From: Alphaproteobacteria bacterium
Lineage (GTDB): Bacteria > Pseudomonadota > Alphaproteobacteria > GCA-016699305
Direction of reading: 5' to 3'
Length of the DNA: 64,000 nucleotides
Assembly: GCA_016699305.1 (NCBI GenBank)
Contig: CP064970.1
Coordinates: forward strand, 1,178,001-1,242,000
Below, piece by piece: positions 8,815-17,390 of the stretch. Position 1 is the stretch's first letter; every line of letters starts with the position of its first letter. The translations under genes and the position numbers were made by a program. The notes beneath the pieces were generated by a model. The model made no database searches. It was not told the origin of the DNA and was given only the letters and a program-made list of their open reading frames with translations.

Positions 8815-8947
8815 GCTGTCTTTCAATATACCCTCGAAGATGCCTTTATTCGCTTGCGACTTCAATCAAAAGTAGAATATTTGACATATTCCAGCCTACG
8901 ATATCGTTTATACTGCCGGACGAAGCCAAATCAAGAAAGGACACGAC

Positions 8948-9295
8948 ATGAACTACACAGGCAGTTGCCATTGCGGCCAGGTGCGCTTTGCGGTGGAGGC
9001 GGAGATTAAGGATGTCATGGCGTGCAATTGCTCGATTTGCTCGAAGAGAGGGTATTTGCTGATCTTCGTGCCCGAGGCGCAGTTTGCTTTGCATAGCGGC
9101 GATGCGGCTTTGAGCGATTATCAGTTTGGCGAACGGAGCATTCATCACCTTTTTTGCAAAACCTGCGGCGTGGGGGCGTTCGGCAAAGGCGCGGGGCCGG
9201 ATGGCGCGGTGATGGTGGCTGTCAATGTCCGTTGTTTGGACGATGTGGATATCAGCGCGTTCCCCGTGACGCCTTTTGACGGGAAGAGCCTTTAG
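8948..9295 (+). CDS. GFA-family zinc protein
   Basis: A 115-residue glutathione-dependent formaldehyde-activating (GFA)-type protein with the family's zinc ligands: CHCG near residue 8, CNCSIC at about 27-32, and CKTCG at about 69-73. The fold binds two zinc ions; most members have no proven activity. An AGAAAGGA ribosome binding site precedes the ATG. Its stop overlaps by four bases the end of the convergent monooxygenase gene. Its last 40-odd bases are duplicated at 8089-8155. Confidence 0.9.
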   Translation: MNYTGSCHCGQVRFAVEAEIKDVMACNCSICSKRGYLLIFVPEAQFALHSGDAALSDYQFGERSIHHLFCKTCGVGAFGKGAGPDGAVMVAVNVRCLDDVDISAFPVTPFDGKSL

Positions 9296-9315
9296 CCTTG
9301 GGGCACGATCGCGCC
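9249..9315. repeat. Direct repeat B2 (GFA gene 3' end)
   Basis: The functional copy of the 67-base segment duplicated at 8089-8155. It includes the GFA stop codon and the C-terminal codons of the convergent monooxygenase gene. Confidence 0.93.
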
Positions 9316-9603
9316 TTTGGGGCCGGCAAAGCAGGGCAAGGTGCTGGCGATCTTGGTCATGTTCAAGACCAGCGGCGTGGCACGGAGGATGGCCTCTTGC
9401 ACATGCGGTAATTCCAGCGAGGCCAAATGGCTTTCCTGTTTGTCCCAAACTTCGCAGACCCAGATCATATCCGGCTCCACAATATCCAGCGCGATGACAA
9501 AGCTGATGCAGCCGGGCAGATCATGATTGCTTTGCTTCATGATCTCGATCAGCACGTCACGCTTGTCTGGCGCGGCTTGAAATTTAGCGATGAATCCATG
9601 CAT
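9292..9603 (-). CDS. Antibiotic-biosynthesis-type monooxygenase (ABM fold)
   Basis: A 103-residue ferredoxin-like fold protein resembling YgiN/ABM monooxygenases. It starts with a beta strand (HGFIAKFQAAP), a helix with DVLIEIMKQSN, then the typical C-terminal half with IWVCEVWDKQESHLAS followed by a helix and a final strand. Relatives are cofactor-free oxygenases of quinols or detoxification enzymes acting as dimers; the substrate cannot be predicted. The start is ATG at 9603. It is convergent with the GFA gene and overlaps it by four bases. Confidence 0.8.
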   Translation of the reverse strand: MHGFIAKFQAAPDKRDVLIEIMKQSNHDLPGCISFVIALDIVEPDMIWVCEVWDKQESHLASLELPHVQEAILRATPLVLNMTKIASTLPCFAGPKGAIVPQG

Positions 9604-9860
9604 GCGCGTTACTCTGCCTGGCTCGATTGTTTGCCAACACAGGAAAGATCATAGCCAGGGATGCTTAACAGATAAAAAATATCATATTTTATAATAGGCT
9701 ATGATGATTCTGGCCGCTTTGGTCGGGGCTTGATACGTTCGAAAGATCATGACAACTCAAACGCAAGATTCGCCGATCCCGCAGTCTATCGGCACGGCCC
9801 GACCTTAGCTGGCAACCTACGGCACGCATGTTTCCCCTTGTGGAAGAGGGAAGCGGCCCC

Positions 9861-10322
9861 TTACTTCTCGTGCGATTCCAGCATCCAGGCGGCTTTGTCA
9901 TGGGCGTGGATGCGGCCATTCATCAGGTCGCCGGTGGCGGTGTCGCCGTGCTCGTCGGCCAGAACGCGCAGCTCGGACGCCAAGGCCGCCATGGCGCGGT
10001 GGCCTTTGGCCAATAGGGCGATCATGCCGCTTTCGTCCAAAGCCGTCGTGGGGGCGTCCTCTATCGTCGAAAGCTTGGTGAATTCGGCGAAGCTGCCCGG
10101 TGCCAATTGGCCCAGAGCGCGCATACGTTCGGCGATCTCGTCAATGGCGGCTTGCAGTTCCTGATATTGCGCGCCGAACATTTCATGCAGAAAGTAAAAG
10201 CGCGGCCCGCGCACATTCCAATGACAGTTCTGGGTCTTCAAATACAGCGTATAGGTCGAAGCCAAAACACCGCCCAGTTTGGTGGCGACTTCGGATCGGG
10301 CATTGTGGTGCGGATGGGACAT
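9861..10322 (-). CDS. dps: Dps-type DNA-binding ferritin
   Basis: A 153-residue ferritin-like miniature protein that oxidises and stores iron and protects DNA during starvation. Visible family features are TYTLYLKTQNCHWNVRGPRF (His and Trp of the inter-subunit ferroxidase site, about residues 24-43), FLHEMFGAQYQEL with the second set of ligands, and DEIAERMRALG. The His-rich N-terminus (MSHPHH) could bind metal or DNA. I chose the ATG at 10322 because an AGGAGA site lies 8 bases upstream; the frame stays open further upstream without support. It is divergent from the tmRNA gene. Confidence 0.93.
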   Translation of the reverse strand: MSHPHHNARSEVATKLGGVLASTYTLYLKTQNCHWNVRGPRFYFLHEMFGAQYQELQAAIDEIAERMRALGQLAPGSFAEFTKLSTIEDAPTTALDESGMIALLAKGHRAMAALASELRVLADEHGDTATGDLMNGRIHAHDKAAWMLESHEK

Positions 10323-10484
10323 GTTTTGGTCTCCTGGAGGGGCATGGATAAGGAAAGATGAAAATTGATATAGGGCCCATATGCGGTGTTCCAAGCCCCT
10401 TTGCGGCTTCCCTGGCATTCGCGTGCGCCATGTGATAGAATGGCCTCGCCGCTCTCGGGCGGCTATGGCGATAAACGCACTGTG

Positions 10485-10750
10485 AAATAGACGCTACGGA
10501 CCCGGGGGCAGTACCCGGCGCCTCCACCAAATCTCAGTCTTAGGGGGGCGATTCAGGCTCGACGTGCGTGATAAAGACAGACGCTTTTGCTCGGCATGGT
10601 ACCACCGCATCGGGCCATACTCACAAATGCCAACGACAACGTTGAGCACGAGGTCCGCATGGCCGCCTAACCCTTCGAATGAAGGTAGTAAGTGGTAAGC
10701 GTAACTCGCGGTTCGGGGGGCACCGGGCAACAGAAGCCCCCCACTTTCTA
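10485..10750 (+). ncRNA. ssrA: Transfer-messenger RNA, circularly permuted
   Basis: The 3' acceptor piece comes first: a T arm (CCGGG/CCCGG with loop GGCAGTA at about 10502-10518), the stem strand CGCCTCC and ACCA ending at 10529. A 14-base intervening loop separates it from the coding piece, whose 5' end GGGGGCG (10544-10550) pairs with CGCCTCC including the G3-U70 pair recognised by alanyl-tRNA synthetase. It is followed by the conserved ATTCAGGCTCGACG. The tag reading frame (10629-10670) encodes ANDNVEHEVRMAA and a TAA. The two-piece order is characteristic of Alphaproteobacteria. The outer ends are approximate. Confidence 0.96.
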
Positions 10751-10753
10751 TCC

Positions 10754-10776
10754 CCGCCGCATCTGGCGGTTTTTTT
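10754..10776 (+). terminator. tmRNA terminator
   Basis: Stem CCGCC (10754-10758) and GGCGG (10765-10769) with a 6-base loop, followed by seven T residues. The last two T's and the next A form the complement of the chorismate mutase stop codon on the other strand, so the convergent genes meet exactly here. Confidence 0.93.
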
Positions 10777-11107
10777 ATGACCGGGACGGCGGCGTATCCA
10801 TGTGACCGATATCCGTGCAACCGGCGGCCTTGTGATGGCGAATGACCTCCGCGATCACGAATTTCAGGAATTGAGCGGCGAATTCGGGGTCCAGCCCGGA
10901 TTCTTGGGCCAGTCGCTGGATGCGCTGGAATTGTTGGGCTTCCCGGTTCAGATCCGCCGGTGGCAGGTTCCTACAAGCCTTTAATGCCCCCACACGCTGA
11001 GTGCATTTAAAACGCTCGGCCAGCAGATGGATGATGGCCGCATCAATATTATCGATGCTTTGACGTAACTCCACCAATTCAGGGGGAATATCGGATGGAT
11101 CAGCCAT
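10775..11107 (-). CDS. Chorismate mutase, AroQ class
   Basis: A 110-residue all-helical AroQ-type chorismate mutase, which rearranges chorismate to prephenate for Phe/Tyr synthesis. Family positions visible are LRQSIDNIDAAIIHLLAERF (helix 1, with the active-site Arg at about residue 15), a KACR segment at about 48-51, and DLNREAQQFQRI (active-site Arg and Glu, about 57-68). The ATG at 11107 gives the family's usual length. It is followed on the same strand, 14 bases upstream, by the end of the HAD phosphatase gene, so the two may be co-transcribed. Confidence 0.88.
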   Translation of the reverse strand: MADPSDIPPELVELRQSIDNIDAAIIHLLAERFKCTQRVGALKACRNLPPADLNREAQQFQRIQRLAQESGLDPEFAAQFLKFVIAEVIRHHKAAGCTDIGHMDTPPSRS

Positions 11108-11121
11108 GGCTATATCCTTGG

Positions 11122-11793
11122 TTATAGGGGCTCTAAGCGGCCAGGAATCTCGGACAAGTGGTTCAAGACCACATGCGCCCCCGCCGCGCGTAGGCGTTGG
11201 GCATGGGAATCGCGGATATCGGGATAGGCGCATGTCACGCCCCAGACCTGCATCCCCGCCGCGCGGGCGGCTTGAACCCCGGCCACGCTGTCTTCGACGA
11301 CCAAGCATGCGGCGGGAGCGTGGCCCATCTGTCGAGAGGCATGCAAGAAGACATCGGGGGCCGGCTTGGGATGCGCGACGTCATGCGCGGAGAAGATATG
11401 CTTTTGGTCAAATATGTCGAGCAATCCGGCACCGCGCAGGATGTTGGCCAGATAGTCGCGCGGCGAGTTCGACGCGATGCAGCGCGGTAGACGGATCGCG
11501 GCCAGCATCTCTGCGGCGCCTTCCAACAAAGGGACGTTCGCAACGCCATCTTCCAGCGCCTGGACCACGCGCGCAATGCATCGGGTGCCGAAATCATCGG
11601 GCAGAGGTCCACCGATGAGAGACTCGGTATCCGCACGCCAGTCTTTGAAATGCTTGCCAGAGGCTAAGCGCTGCATGTCGGCCAGGCTGATATTCAGCCC
11701 GTATTCATGGATCAAGTCGCGTTCATGGCGCGCCCAAAAAATCTCACTATCCACCAACGTGCCGTCGCAATCGAAAATAACAAGTTCCGTCAT
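11122..11793 (-). CDS. HAD-superfamily phosphatase (Gph/PGMB-like)
   Basis: A 223-residue HAD subfamily IA hydrolase. Motif I is FDCDGTLVDSE (residues 6-16), motif II has SNSPRDYL at about 110, motif III is the Lys in HPKPAPDVF (about 147), and motif IV is VVEDSVAGVQAA (about 168). The helical cap follows motif I. Relatives dephosphorylate phosphoglycolate or sugar phosphates or act as beta-phosphoglucomutases; I cannot choose. The ATG at 11793 sits 10 bases downstream of the lpxC stop on the same strand, suggesting an lpxC-HAD-aroQ transcript. Confidence 0.85.
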   Translation of the reverse strand: MTELVIFDCDGTLVDSEIFWARHERDLIHEYGLNISLADMQRLASGKHFKDWRADTESLIGGPLPDDFGTRCIARVVQALEDGVANVPLLEGAAEMLAAIRLPRCIASNSPRDYLANILRGAGLLDIFDQKHIFSAHDVAHPKPAPDVFLHASRQMGHAPAACLVVEDSVAGVQAARAAGMQVWGVTCAYPDIRDSHAQRLRAAGAHVVLNHLSEIPGRLEPL

Positions 11794-11803
11794 AAGAAAT
11801 CTT

Positions 11804-12784
11804 TCAGGCCAAAACGATGGAAGCCGCATAACGGTGGGGAAATGCGGATGGCACGGCGCTGGATGCGGCCTCATCTTGCGGGATGCGCCAAGCGGCGGGT
11901 TGGGCGAACAGGGCGCGCAGCAAGCGGTTGTTCAGGGCATGGCCCGCGCGTTCGCCGCGATACAGGCCACGGATCGGCACACCCGCAAGCGCCAGATCAC
12001 CCACGGCGTCGAGCAATTTGTGGCGGGCGAATTCATTGGGATAGCGCAGCCCTTCGGGATTCATGATCGCGCCTTGCGGACCGATGGCGATGGCGTTGTT
12101 CAGCGAGGCCCCAAGGGCCAGGCCGCGACCGCGCATGGCTTCGAGCTGTTCGAAAAAACCAAAGGTGCGGGCCGGGGCGACGGCTTCGCAAAAAGCGGCG
12201 TTGTCTTCCAAATTCAGCGTATGGCTTTGCGGGGCGATGGCCGCGCCATAGGCCACATGGACCTCGAAACGCGGCGCGTCTGCGGGCAGTAACGTGGCGC
12301 GCGCGCCGTGTTGATCCTCGACGTCAATGGGAGCCAAAATTTCCAGGCTCTTTCGAGCGGCGGCCTGGGCGCGGCGGCCGCCTTGGGCGATCAGTTCCAC
12401 AAAAGGCGCGGCGCTGCCGTCCATGATCGGCACTTCGCCCGCGTCCAATTCGATCAAGGCGTTGTCGATGCCGCAGCCGGACAAAGCCGCCATCAGATGT
12501 TCGACCGTGGCCACGCCCGCGCCTTCCTCATTGGCCAGCACGGTGCATAATTCGGTGCGCGTCACCTTGTCCCACAAGGCCGGAACGATACGATCCCCGC
12601 GACGCAAATCGGTGCGTAAAAAGCGGATGCCATGATCGGCGGGGGCCGGACATAGGCGCAGACCCACCACCGTGCCGCCATGCAATCCGATGCCGCTGCA
12701 GGCCACTTCATGCGCCATGGTTTGTTGTGGATGCGAACCGGAGGCGGCCAGTTGCCGTTTTTTGAAGAAATCGGGAAAGATCAC
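11804..12784 (-). CDS. lpxC: UDP-3-O-acyl-N-acetylglucosamine deacetylase
   Basis: LpxC is the zinc enzyme for the committed step of lipid A synthesis, removing acetate from UDP-3-O-acyl-GlcNAc in the cytoplasm. Zinc ligands and catalytic residues are visible: VATVEHLMAALSG (His, about residue 90-100), and HKLLDAVGDLAL with its HxxxD pair near residue 255. The N-terminal GIGLHGG motif is standard. The true start is uncertain: GTG at 12784 keeps the conserved QQT segment before GIGLHGG, while the first ATG lies at 12718. It is divergent from pmbA. Confidence 0.93.
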   Translation of the reverse strand: MIFPDFFKKRQLAASGSHPQQTMAHEVACSGIGLHGGTVVGLRLCPAPADHGIRFLRTDLRRGDRIVPALWDKVTRTELCTVLANEEGAGVATVEHLMAALSGCGIDNALIELDAGEVPIMDGSAAPFVELIAQGGRRAQAAARKSLEILAPIDVEDQHGARATLLPADAPRFEVHVAYGAAIAPQSHTLNLEDNAAFCEAVAPARTFGFFEQLEAMRGRGLALGASLNNAIAIGPQGAIMNPEGLRYPNEFARHKLLDAVGDLALAGVPIRGLYRGERAGHALNNRLLRALFAQPAAWRIPQDEAASSAVPSAFPHRYAASIVLA

Positions 12785-12911
12785 GCGCGGGCCTTGCAAG
12801 GTGACGAATCGGATTCTCGAGACTTTCAGAATAGGTCGAGGGACAAAAGGATGGGAATCATCTTTTGTTACCTCTTGTTACAAGGCGTCAGACGCTATAG
12901 GTACTAGGAAC

Positions 12912-14282
12912 ATGTCTGCATCCTCTTCCTCCGCCGCGATTCCCGCTTTCGATCGTCTGCACGATCTGGTGGCCCTTGCCCGTCGCCAAGGGGCGGACGA
13001 GGCCGAGGTCGTTTTGGATCATGGCGTTTCCCTGGACGTGTCCTGCCGGGGCGGCGTGCGCGAGAATCTGGAACAGGCCGATGGTCTGGATATCGGCCTG
13101 CGCGTCTTCATCGGTCGCCGCCAAGCGATGGTCACGGCGTCCCATCTGGATGCCGACAGCGTGCCGGCACTGGTCGGGCGGGCGCTGGACATGGCGCGTG
13201 TCGCGCCCGAAAACCCGCATTGCGGTTTGGCCGATCCGGAACAATTGGTGGGCACCCATCGACCGGATTTGGATATGTTCGATTCTGTGCCGGTGAATGT
13301 GGACGTCTTGACCCAAAGGGCGCGGCAGGCCGAAACGGCGGCGATGGCGGTGCGCGGCGTCACTCAGTGTGACAAGGCGCAGGCTTCGTGGTCGCATGGC
13401 GTTCGGCGCATCGTCTCCAGCAACGGCTTTGTGGGCGAGGTGCGACGCTCGATGCACCAATTGCGCGTGTCGGCGGTGGCCGGTATCGGCGGCGCGATGC
13501 AGCGCGATTACGCCTATGCCCAGGCCGTCTATGGCCGTGATTTGGAACGTCCCGAGATTACCGGCGCGCGTGCCGGAGGCCGCGCCATGCGCCGCCTGGG
13601 CGCGCGTGCCGTGGCCAATGCGCAATTGCCGGTGATGCTGGACCCGCGCGTTGGGCGCAGCTTGTTGGGACATCTGGCTTCGGCGATCAACGGTTCAGCC
13701 GTTGCACGAGAGGTCAGTTTCCTGCGCGAGGCGATGGGACAGCCCGTCTTTGCGCCCTCCATCACCATTCTCGACGATCCGCATCGGGCGCGGGGCATGC
13801 GTTCGCGTCCCTTTGATGCCGAAGGATTGGCCACCCATGCCATGCCGTTGATCGAGGCCGGGGTGCTGAAAAGCTGGATGCTAGACCTGGCCAGCGCCCG
13901 CCAATTGGGCCTATCGCCCACGGGGCACGCGGCACGCGCGGCGGGAGGGTTGCCGCATCCGGCAGCTTCCAATCTGTTCATCAAGCCGGGCGTGGCCTCG
14001 CCCACCGATATGATGGCGGATATCAAACAGGGCCTGTATGTCACGGATTTCCTGGGTTCGGGCGTCGATCTGGTCAGCGGCCATTTCAGCCAAGGATGCA
14101 GCGGTTTGTGGATCGAGAACGGCGTGGCCGCTTATCCGGTCGAGGGCCTGACCATCGCCGGGCATCTGCGCGACGTGTTTCGCGTCATGCAAGCGGCAAG
14201 CGATCTGGATTTGCGCTATGGTATCGACTCGCCGACTTTGCATATCGGCACCCTAACAATTGCCGGGAACGCCGCCTCATGA
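12912..14282 (+). CDS. pmbA: TldD/PmbA-family metalloprotease subunit
   Basis: A 456-residue TldE/PmbA protein. In Enterobacteria TldD and TldE form a heterodimeric zinc protease that trims peptides such as microcin B17 and CcdA; the TldE subunit itself lacks the metal ligands. Family features are the N-terminal ADEAEVVLDHGVSLDV region, the central SSNGFVGEVRRS, and the C-terminal SGVDLVSGHFSQGCSGLWIENG with IAGHLRDVF. The length matches the family. The ATG at 12912 is preceded by TAGGAAC. Its stop overlaps the next gene's start (ATGA), so they are translationally coupled. No tldD is in the window. Confidence 0.9.
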   Translation: MSASSSSAAIPAFDRLHDLVALARRQGADEAEVVLDHGVSLDVSCRGGVRENLEQADGLDIGLRVFIGRRQAMVTASHLDADSVPALVGRALDMARVAPENPHCGLADPEQLVGTHRPDLDMFDSVPVNVDVLTQRARQAETAAMAVRGVTQCDKAQASWSHGVRRIVSSNGFVGEVRRSMHQLRVSAVAGIGGAMQRDYAYAQAVYGRDLERPEITGARAGGRAMRRLGARAVANAQLPVMLDPRVGRSLLGHLASAINGSAVAREVSFLREAMGQPVFAPSITILDDPHRARGMRSRPFDAEGLATHAMPLIEAGVLKSWMLDLASARQLGLSPTGHAARAAGGLPHPAASNLFIKPGVASPTDMMADIKQGLYVTDFLGSGVDLVSGHFSQGCSGLWIENGVAAYPVEGLTIAGHLRDVFRVMQAASDLDLRYGIDSPTLHIGTLTIAGNAAS

Positions 14283-15184
14283 CGCAACCGCCCCCTTTGC
14301 CGCCTCTTGATCCATCCTCGACGATCTCTCCCGTTGTGCTGCCTCAGGATGTGCGCGTCTATCGCACGATATGGATTTCCGATATCCATCTGGGCACGCG
14401 CGGTTGCCAGGCCGAGATGCTTTTGGATTTCCTGGCGCATACGCGCTCGGAATATCTGTATTTGGTGGGCGATATCGTCGATGGCTGGCGATTGAAGCGC
14501 CGTTGGTATTGGCCCGCCACGCATAACGAGGTCATGCATGCCATCTTGCGCCGCGTGCAAGATGGCACCCGAGTCTTCTATCTGCCCGGCAATCATGACG
14601 AGGCCGCCCGCGATTATCTGAATCTACGCTTTGGCGGCGTGTTGGTGATCGACAGCCTGACCCACGAAACCATGGACGGCAAACGCCTACTGGTTATTCA
14701 TGGCGACCAATTCGACGCCGTGATGGGCTACAGCAAATGGCTGGGACATTTGGGAGATATTCTCTATACGCTGATCTTGTCGATCAACGGCGTGTTTAAC
14801 AAGGCGCGGCGGCGGATGGGCTTTTCCTATTGGTCGTTGTCGGCCTATCTGAAGCGCAAAGTCAAAAACGCCGTGCAACTTATCACGGCCTACAAAAAGT
14901 TCTTGGTCTTAGAGGCGCGGCGTTCAGGGGCCGACGGCATCGTATGCGGCCATATCCATTTTGCCGAGATGAAGCAGATGGGCGCGCCAGGCGGGCCGGA
15001 TATCTTGTACTGTAACGACGGCGATTGGGTCGAATCCTGCACGGCGCTGGTCGAACATGCCGATGGCCGGTTAGAGATATTGCGCTGGGGCGACGAGATG
15101 GCCAAGCGCGAGGGGCTTGTGGCCAAGCCACCGCGCCGCCGCCGCTGGCGCAAGGCACCGCCGCCCGAACAGAACGGGGCCTGA
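14279..15184 (+). CDS. UDP-2,3-diacylglucosamine pyrophosphatase-like metallophosphoesterase
   Basis: A 301-residue calcineurin-like phosphoesterase of the LpxH-related COG2908 group. All metal-site motifs are present: SDIHLGTRG (about residue 35), GDIVDGW (about 65), GNHDE (about 104), HGDQFD (about 142) and CGHIHF (about 224). LpxH members cleave UDP-diacylglucosamine to lipid X at the membrane; members of this longer type occur in organisms using LpxI, so the substrate may differ. The C-terminal tail is basic (PPRRRRWRK). It overlaps pmbA by four bases. Confidence 0.85.
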   Translation: MTQPPPLPPLDPSSTISPVVLPQDVRVYRTIWISDIHLGTRGCQAEMLLDFLAHTRSEYLYLVGDIVDGWRLKRRWYWPATHNEVMHAILRRVQDGTRVFYLPGNHDEAARDYLNLRFGGVLVIDSLTHETMDGKRLLVIHGDQFDAVMGYSKWLGHLGDILYTLILSINGVFNKARRRMGFSYWSLSAYLKRKVKNAVQLITAYKKFLVLEARRSGADGIVCGHIHFAEMKQMGAPGGPDILYCNDGDWVESCTALVEHADGRLEILRWGDEMAKREGLVAKPPRRRRWRKAPPPEQNGA

Positions 15185-15189
15185 CGGCC

Positions 15190-15705
15190 ATGACCTACAG
15201 CTTGCGCCCGGCACGCTTGGCCGACTCACGCGCCATCTTGCAATGTCTGCACGAATCCGTTCATGGGGCCGATGGTGCCGCAGCGGCCTATGCGACCGAA
15301 ATCCTTGATGCCTGGGCGCCGTCCGTGACCGACGAGACGGTGGCCAATTTCGAAGGCGCGGCGCGTTCCAGCCTGGGATCGGAGTGGCACGAGATTTGGG
15401 TGGCCGAGGCCTCCGGTCGAGTGATCGGCTTTTCCGAATTATGGCATAACGAATTGCTGGCCCTGTATGTCGCCCAAGGATTCGGCAAACAGGGCATCGG
15501 AACCGCCTTGCTGTCCGCCGCCGAGCACCGGGCGCGTGAGCGCGGGTTCCACGATATCGATACGCAATCCTCGCTCAATGCCCGGCCTTTCTATGCCGGC
15601 CACGGCTTCCATGTCATTCAGGAACAGGCCGAACTGGTTTGGTCCGAAGGCGTTCGCATGACCTGCGTGGTCATGCGCAAGCATCTGGGCGGGGCTGGCG
15701 GATAG
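15190..15705 (+). CDS. GNAT-family N-acetyltransferase
   Basis: A 171-residue GNAT acyltransferase. The acetyl-CoA-binding motif A lies at ALYVAQGFGKQGIGTALLSA (about residues 94-113), with Q/RxxGxG/A recognisable as GFGKQGIGTA. The preceding strand is IGFSELW and motif B follows at SLNARPFYAGHGF. The acceptor substrate is unknown. It starts 5 bases after the phosphoesterase gene, so it is the third gene of a pmbA operon. From about codon 33 on the gene is duplicated at 17402-17802 in diverged form. Confidence 0.88.
   Translation: MTYSLRPARLADSRAILQCLHESVHGADGAAAAYATEILDAWAPSVTDETVANFEGAARSSLGSEWHEIWVAEASGRVIGFSELWHNELLALYVAQGFGKQGIGTALLSAAEHRARERGFHDIDTQSSLNARPFYAGHGFHVIQEQAELVWSEGVRMTCVVMRKHLGGAGG
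15287..15687. repeat. Direct repeat C1 (3' two-thirds of GNAT gene)
   Basis: About 400 bases collinear without gaps with 17402-17802 (offset 2115). The translations differ at roughly one residue in ten, so the copies look like alleles from related strains. The pair brackets the M14 deacylase and histidine phosphatase genes. Confidence 0.93.
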
Positions 15706-15732
15706 ATACTAACTCGTATTGGCTGGACGATC

Positions 15733-16614
15733 ATGATTCAAGCGCAGTCCTATGAAACCGGCCATGAAGGCCCTAAACTTGCGTTTATGGGGGCTGTGCA
15801 CGGCAACGAAATTTGCGGCACGCAAGCTATCCACCAGCTGATGACCGATATAGAGAACGGCGCAGTCAAACTGGCGCGCGGATCCCTTCTTCTTATTCCC
15901 GTGGCCAATCCCGAAGCGTGCCGCATGAATAGGCGTTTTGTGGACGAGAATCTCAATCGCGTATTCCTGAAATCCTCTCATCCAAAGTCCTATGAATCCC
16001 ATATCGCCAACGAATTAACGGATATGCTTTCTTCTTGCGACATACTGGTCGATTTTCATTCAAACCATATGGCAGGCTGGCCATTCGCCCTGCATTTCGA
16101 TTTCTTCTCAAAGCAGGAAGAAGACATGATCCGCGCGATGGGACTGGCTCATGTCGTTCAAGGTTGGGAAAGTGCCTATGCGCGTTCGTTTCCCCAGATG
16201 AATATGGGGCAAACAAGCCACAGTTCCGCTTTCATGCACAGCCAAGGCAAGATAGGAATGGGCGTTGAATGTGGCCAGCATGCCGACACCCAGTCGGTTG
16301 TCGTCGCGCGAAACATCATGGACCGAATGCTTGTCCATTCTGGAATCGTCAAAGGGGGTATTGACTATCCAGACGCACAAGCAATGATCGAGATACGAAG
16401 GGTCTATTTAAGGCGATCCGAGCATGACGGCTTTGAAAGTGAATTCACGCACGGACAACCCATTCAGAAAGGTCAGCAGATTGCCCGTTACGGCGATGGT
16501 GGGACCGTTCAGGCCGAAGAAGATGGCCTTATTTTGTTTCCTAGGCCCGACTGCCCCATTGGAGAAGAGTGGTTTTATACGGGAAGGAATTGTAAAATAT
16601 CGCCCACAGGCTGA
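15733..16614 (+). CDS. M14-type succinylglutamate desuccinylase/aspartoacylase
   Basis: A 293-residue zinc deacylase of the AstE/AspA branch of the M14 family. Zinc ligands are His23 and Glu26 in AVHGNEICG and the His in LVDFHSNHM (about residue 109). NxNR (ENLNRVF, about 72-78) binds the substrate carboxylate, and GVECGQ (about 180) holds the catalytic Glu. Such enzymes hydrolyse N-acyl amino acids. The C-terminal beta domain is present. It is AT-richer than its core neighbours and lies between the two GNAT copies. A second member of this family is encoded at 60225-61112. Confidence 0.88.
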   Translation: MIQAQSYETGHEGPKLAFMGAVHGNEICGTQAIHQLMTDIENGAVKLARGSLLLIPVANPEACRMNRRFVDENLNRVFLKSSHPKSYESHIANELTDMLSSCDILVDFHSNHMAGWPFALHFDFFSKQEEDMIRAMGLAHVVQGWESAYARSFPQMNMGQTSHSSAFMHSQGKIGMGVECGQHADTQSVVVARNIMDRMLVHSGIVKGGIDYPDAQAMIEIRRVYLRRSEHDGFESEFTHGQPIQKGQQIARYGDGGTVQAEEDGLILFPRPDCPIGEEWFYTGRNCKISPTG

Positions 16615-16700
16615 TTTGATCATTCGGTGCATAATATTGTATAGGGATCTTTCCAGCCTGTTATTTGTGGATCCTGTTTATACGAAAGGAAATATGTGTC

Positions 16701-17369
16701 ATGATTATATTCATGCGTCATGGGAAAATGCTTCCTCCATATGATAACTATGAATCTTTAACCTTGTTTGATCTTGATTCTTTGGGATTGCGCAGCGTTG
16801 ACCCTGATGTGGACTCAGATTTTGTATGGTATGGTCTAAAACAGCAACCTGCAATGCGCCCATTGATAGAGAATTGTGATAGATTTATCTGTTCGGAATC
16901 GCGCAGGACAAGGCAAAGCTGTGAAATTATCATGAAGTGGGCTGGAATTAATGAAGCCGTAGCGCAAGATAGTCGATTGAACGAGATCATGTTCTTGCCA
17001 AGTGCATGGTGTGGCGATTATGTGGAAAGGCCATTGGAGAATTTGCGGCAAAATTTATACCAAGCGGTTGAATCAGAAAATCACAATGCCGAGCCCAGAA
17101 GTTCTGTTCTTGCTCGTCTTCAGGACTTTTTTAAAGAAAACGCACAGAGAAATGTATTCTGTGTCACGCATGGATTCTTAATGAACTATATGAAATTATA
17201 TCTTAGCGATGTGCTGGGTATTAGCGTCAGTTCATGTTTATCTGCGGATGATCATGTCCCATACCTTGGAATTATGAATATCAACGTCGATAACCCTCGC
17301 AAGCCGAGTCCTGCAAGATCGCAGGACATTATGCCTCGGTTATCCGTAACTGGTCCTGCAGTGTCGTGA
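16701..17369 (+). CDS. Histidine phosphatase superfamily protein
   Basis: A 222-residue protein with the phosphohistidine-type catalytic RHG motif (IIFMRHGK, residues 2-9), an SESRRTRQSCEII segment (about 69-81) where the family places its second Arg, and a second catalytic His in CVTHGFLMNY (about 160). The ATG at 16701 has an AAAGGAA ribosome binding site. The substrate is unknown; phosphoglycerate mutase-like and SixA-like activities are both possible. The gene has low GC content and seems to be co-inserted with the deacylase upstream. Confidence 0.82.
   Translation: MIIFMRHGKMLPPYDNYESLTLFDLDSLGLRSVDPDVDSDFVWYGLKQQPAMRPLIENCDRFICSESRRTRQSCEIIMKWAGINEAVAQDSRLNEIMFLPSAWCGDYVERPLENLRQNLYQAVESENHNAEPRSSVLARLQDFFKENAQRNVFCVTHGFLMNYMKLYLSDVLGISVSSCLSADDHVPYLGIMNINVDNPRKPSPARSQDIMPRLSVTGPAVS
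17310..17329. other. Short perfect hairpin inside a 3' coding end
   Basis: GTCCTGC and GCAGGAC flank a 6-base loop within the last codons of the histidine phosphatase gene. There is no T-run, so it is not an intrinsic terminator; it may be chance. Confidence 0.4.
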
Positions 17370-17390
17370 TATCTTGTAGGGTCCCGCTGG

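Noticed and set aside
8881..8914. TTGACA and TATACT before the GFA gene as a promoter
   Set aside because: The spacer is 22 bases, too long for a standard sigma-70 promoter; I could not settle on a better pair.
12888..13673. Open frame of about 261 codons antisense to pmbA
   Set aside because: Shadow of the pmbA coding frame; no ribosome binding site and composition follows the sense gene.
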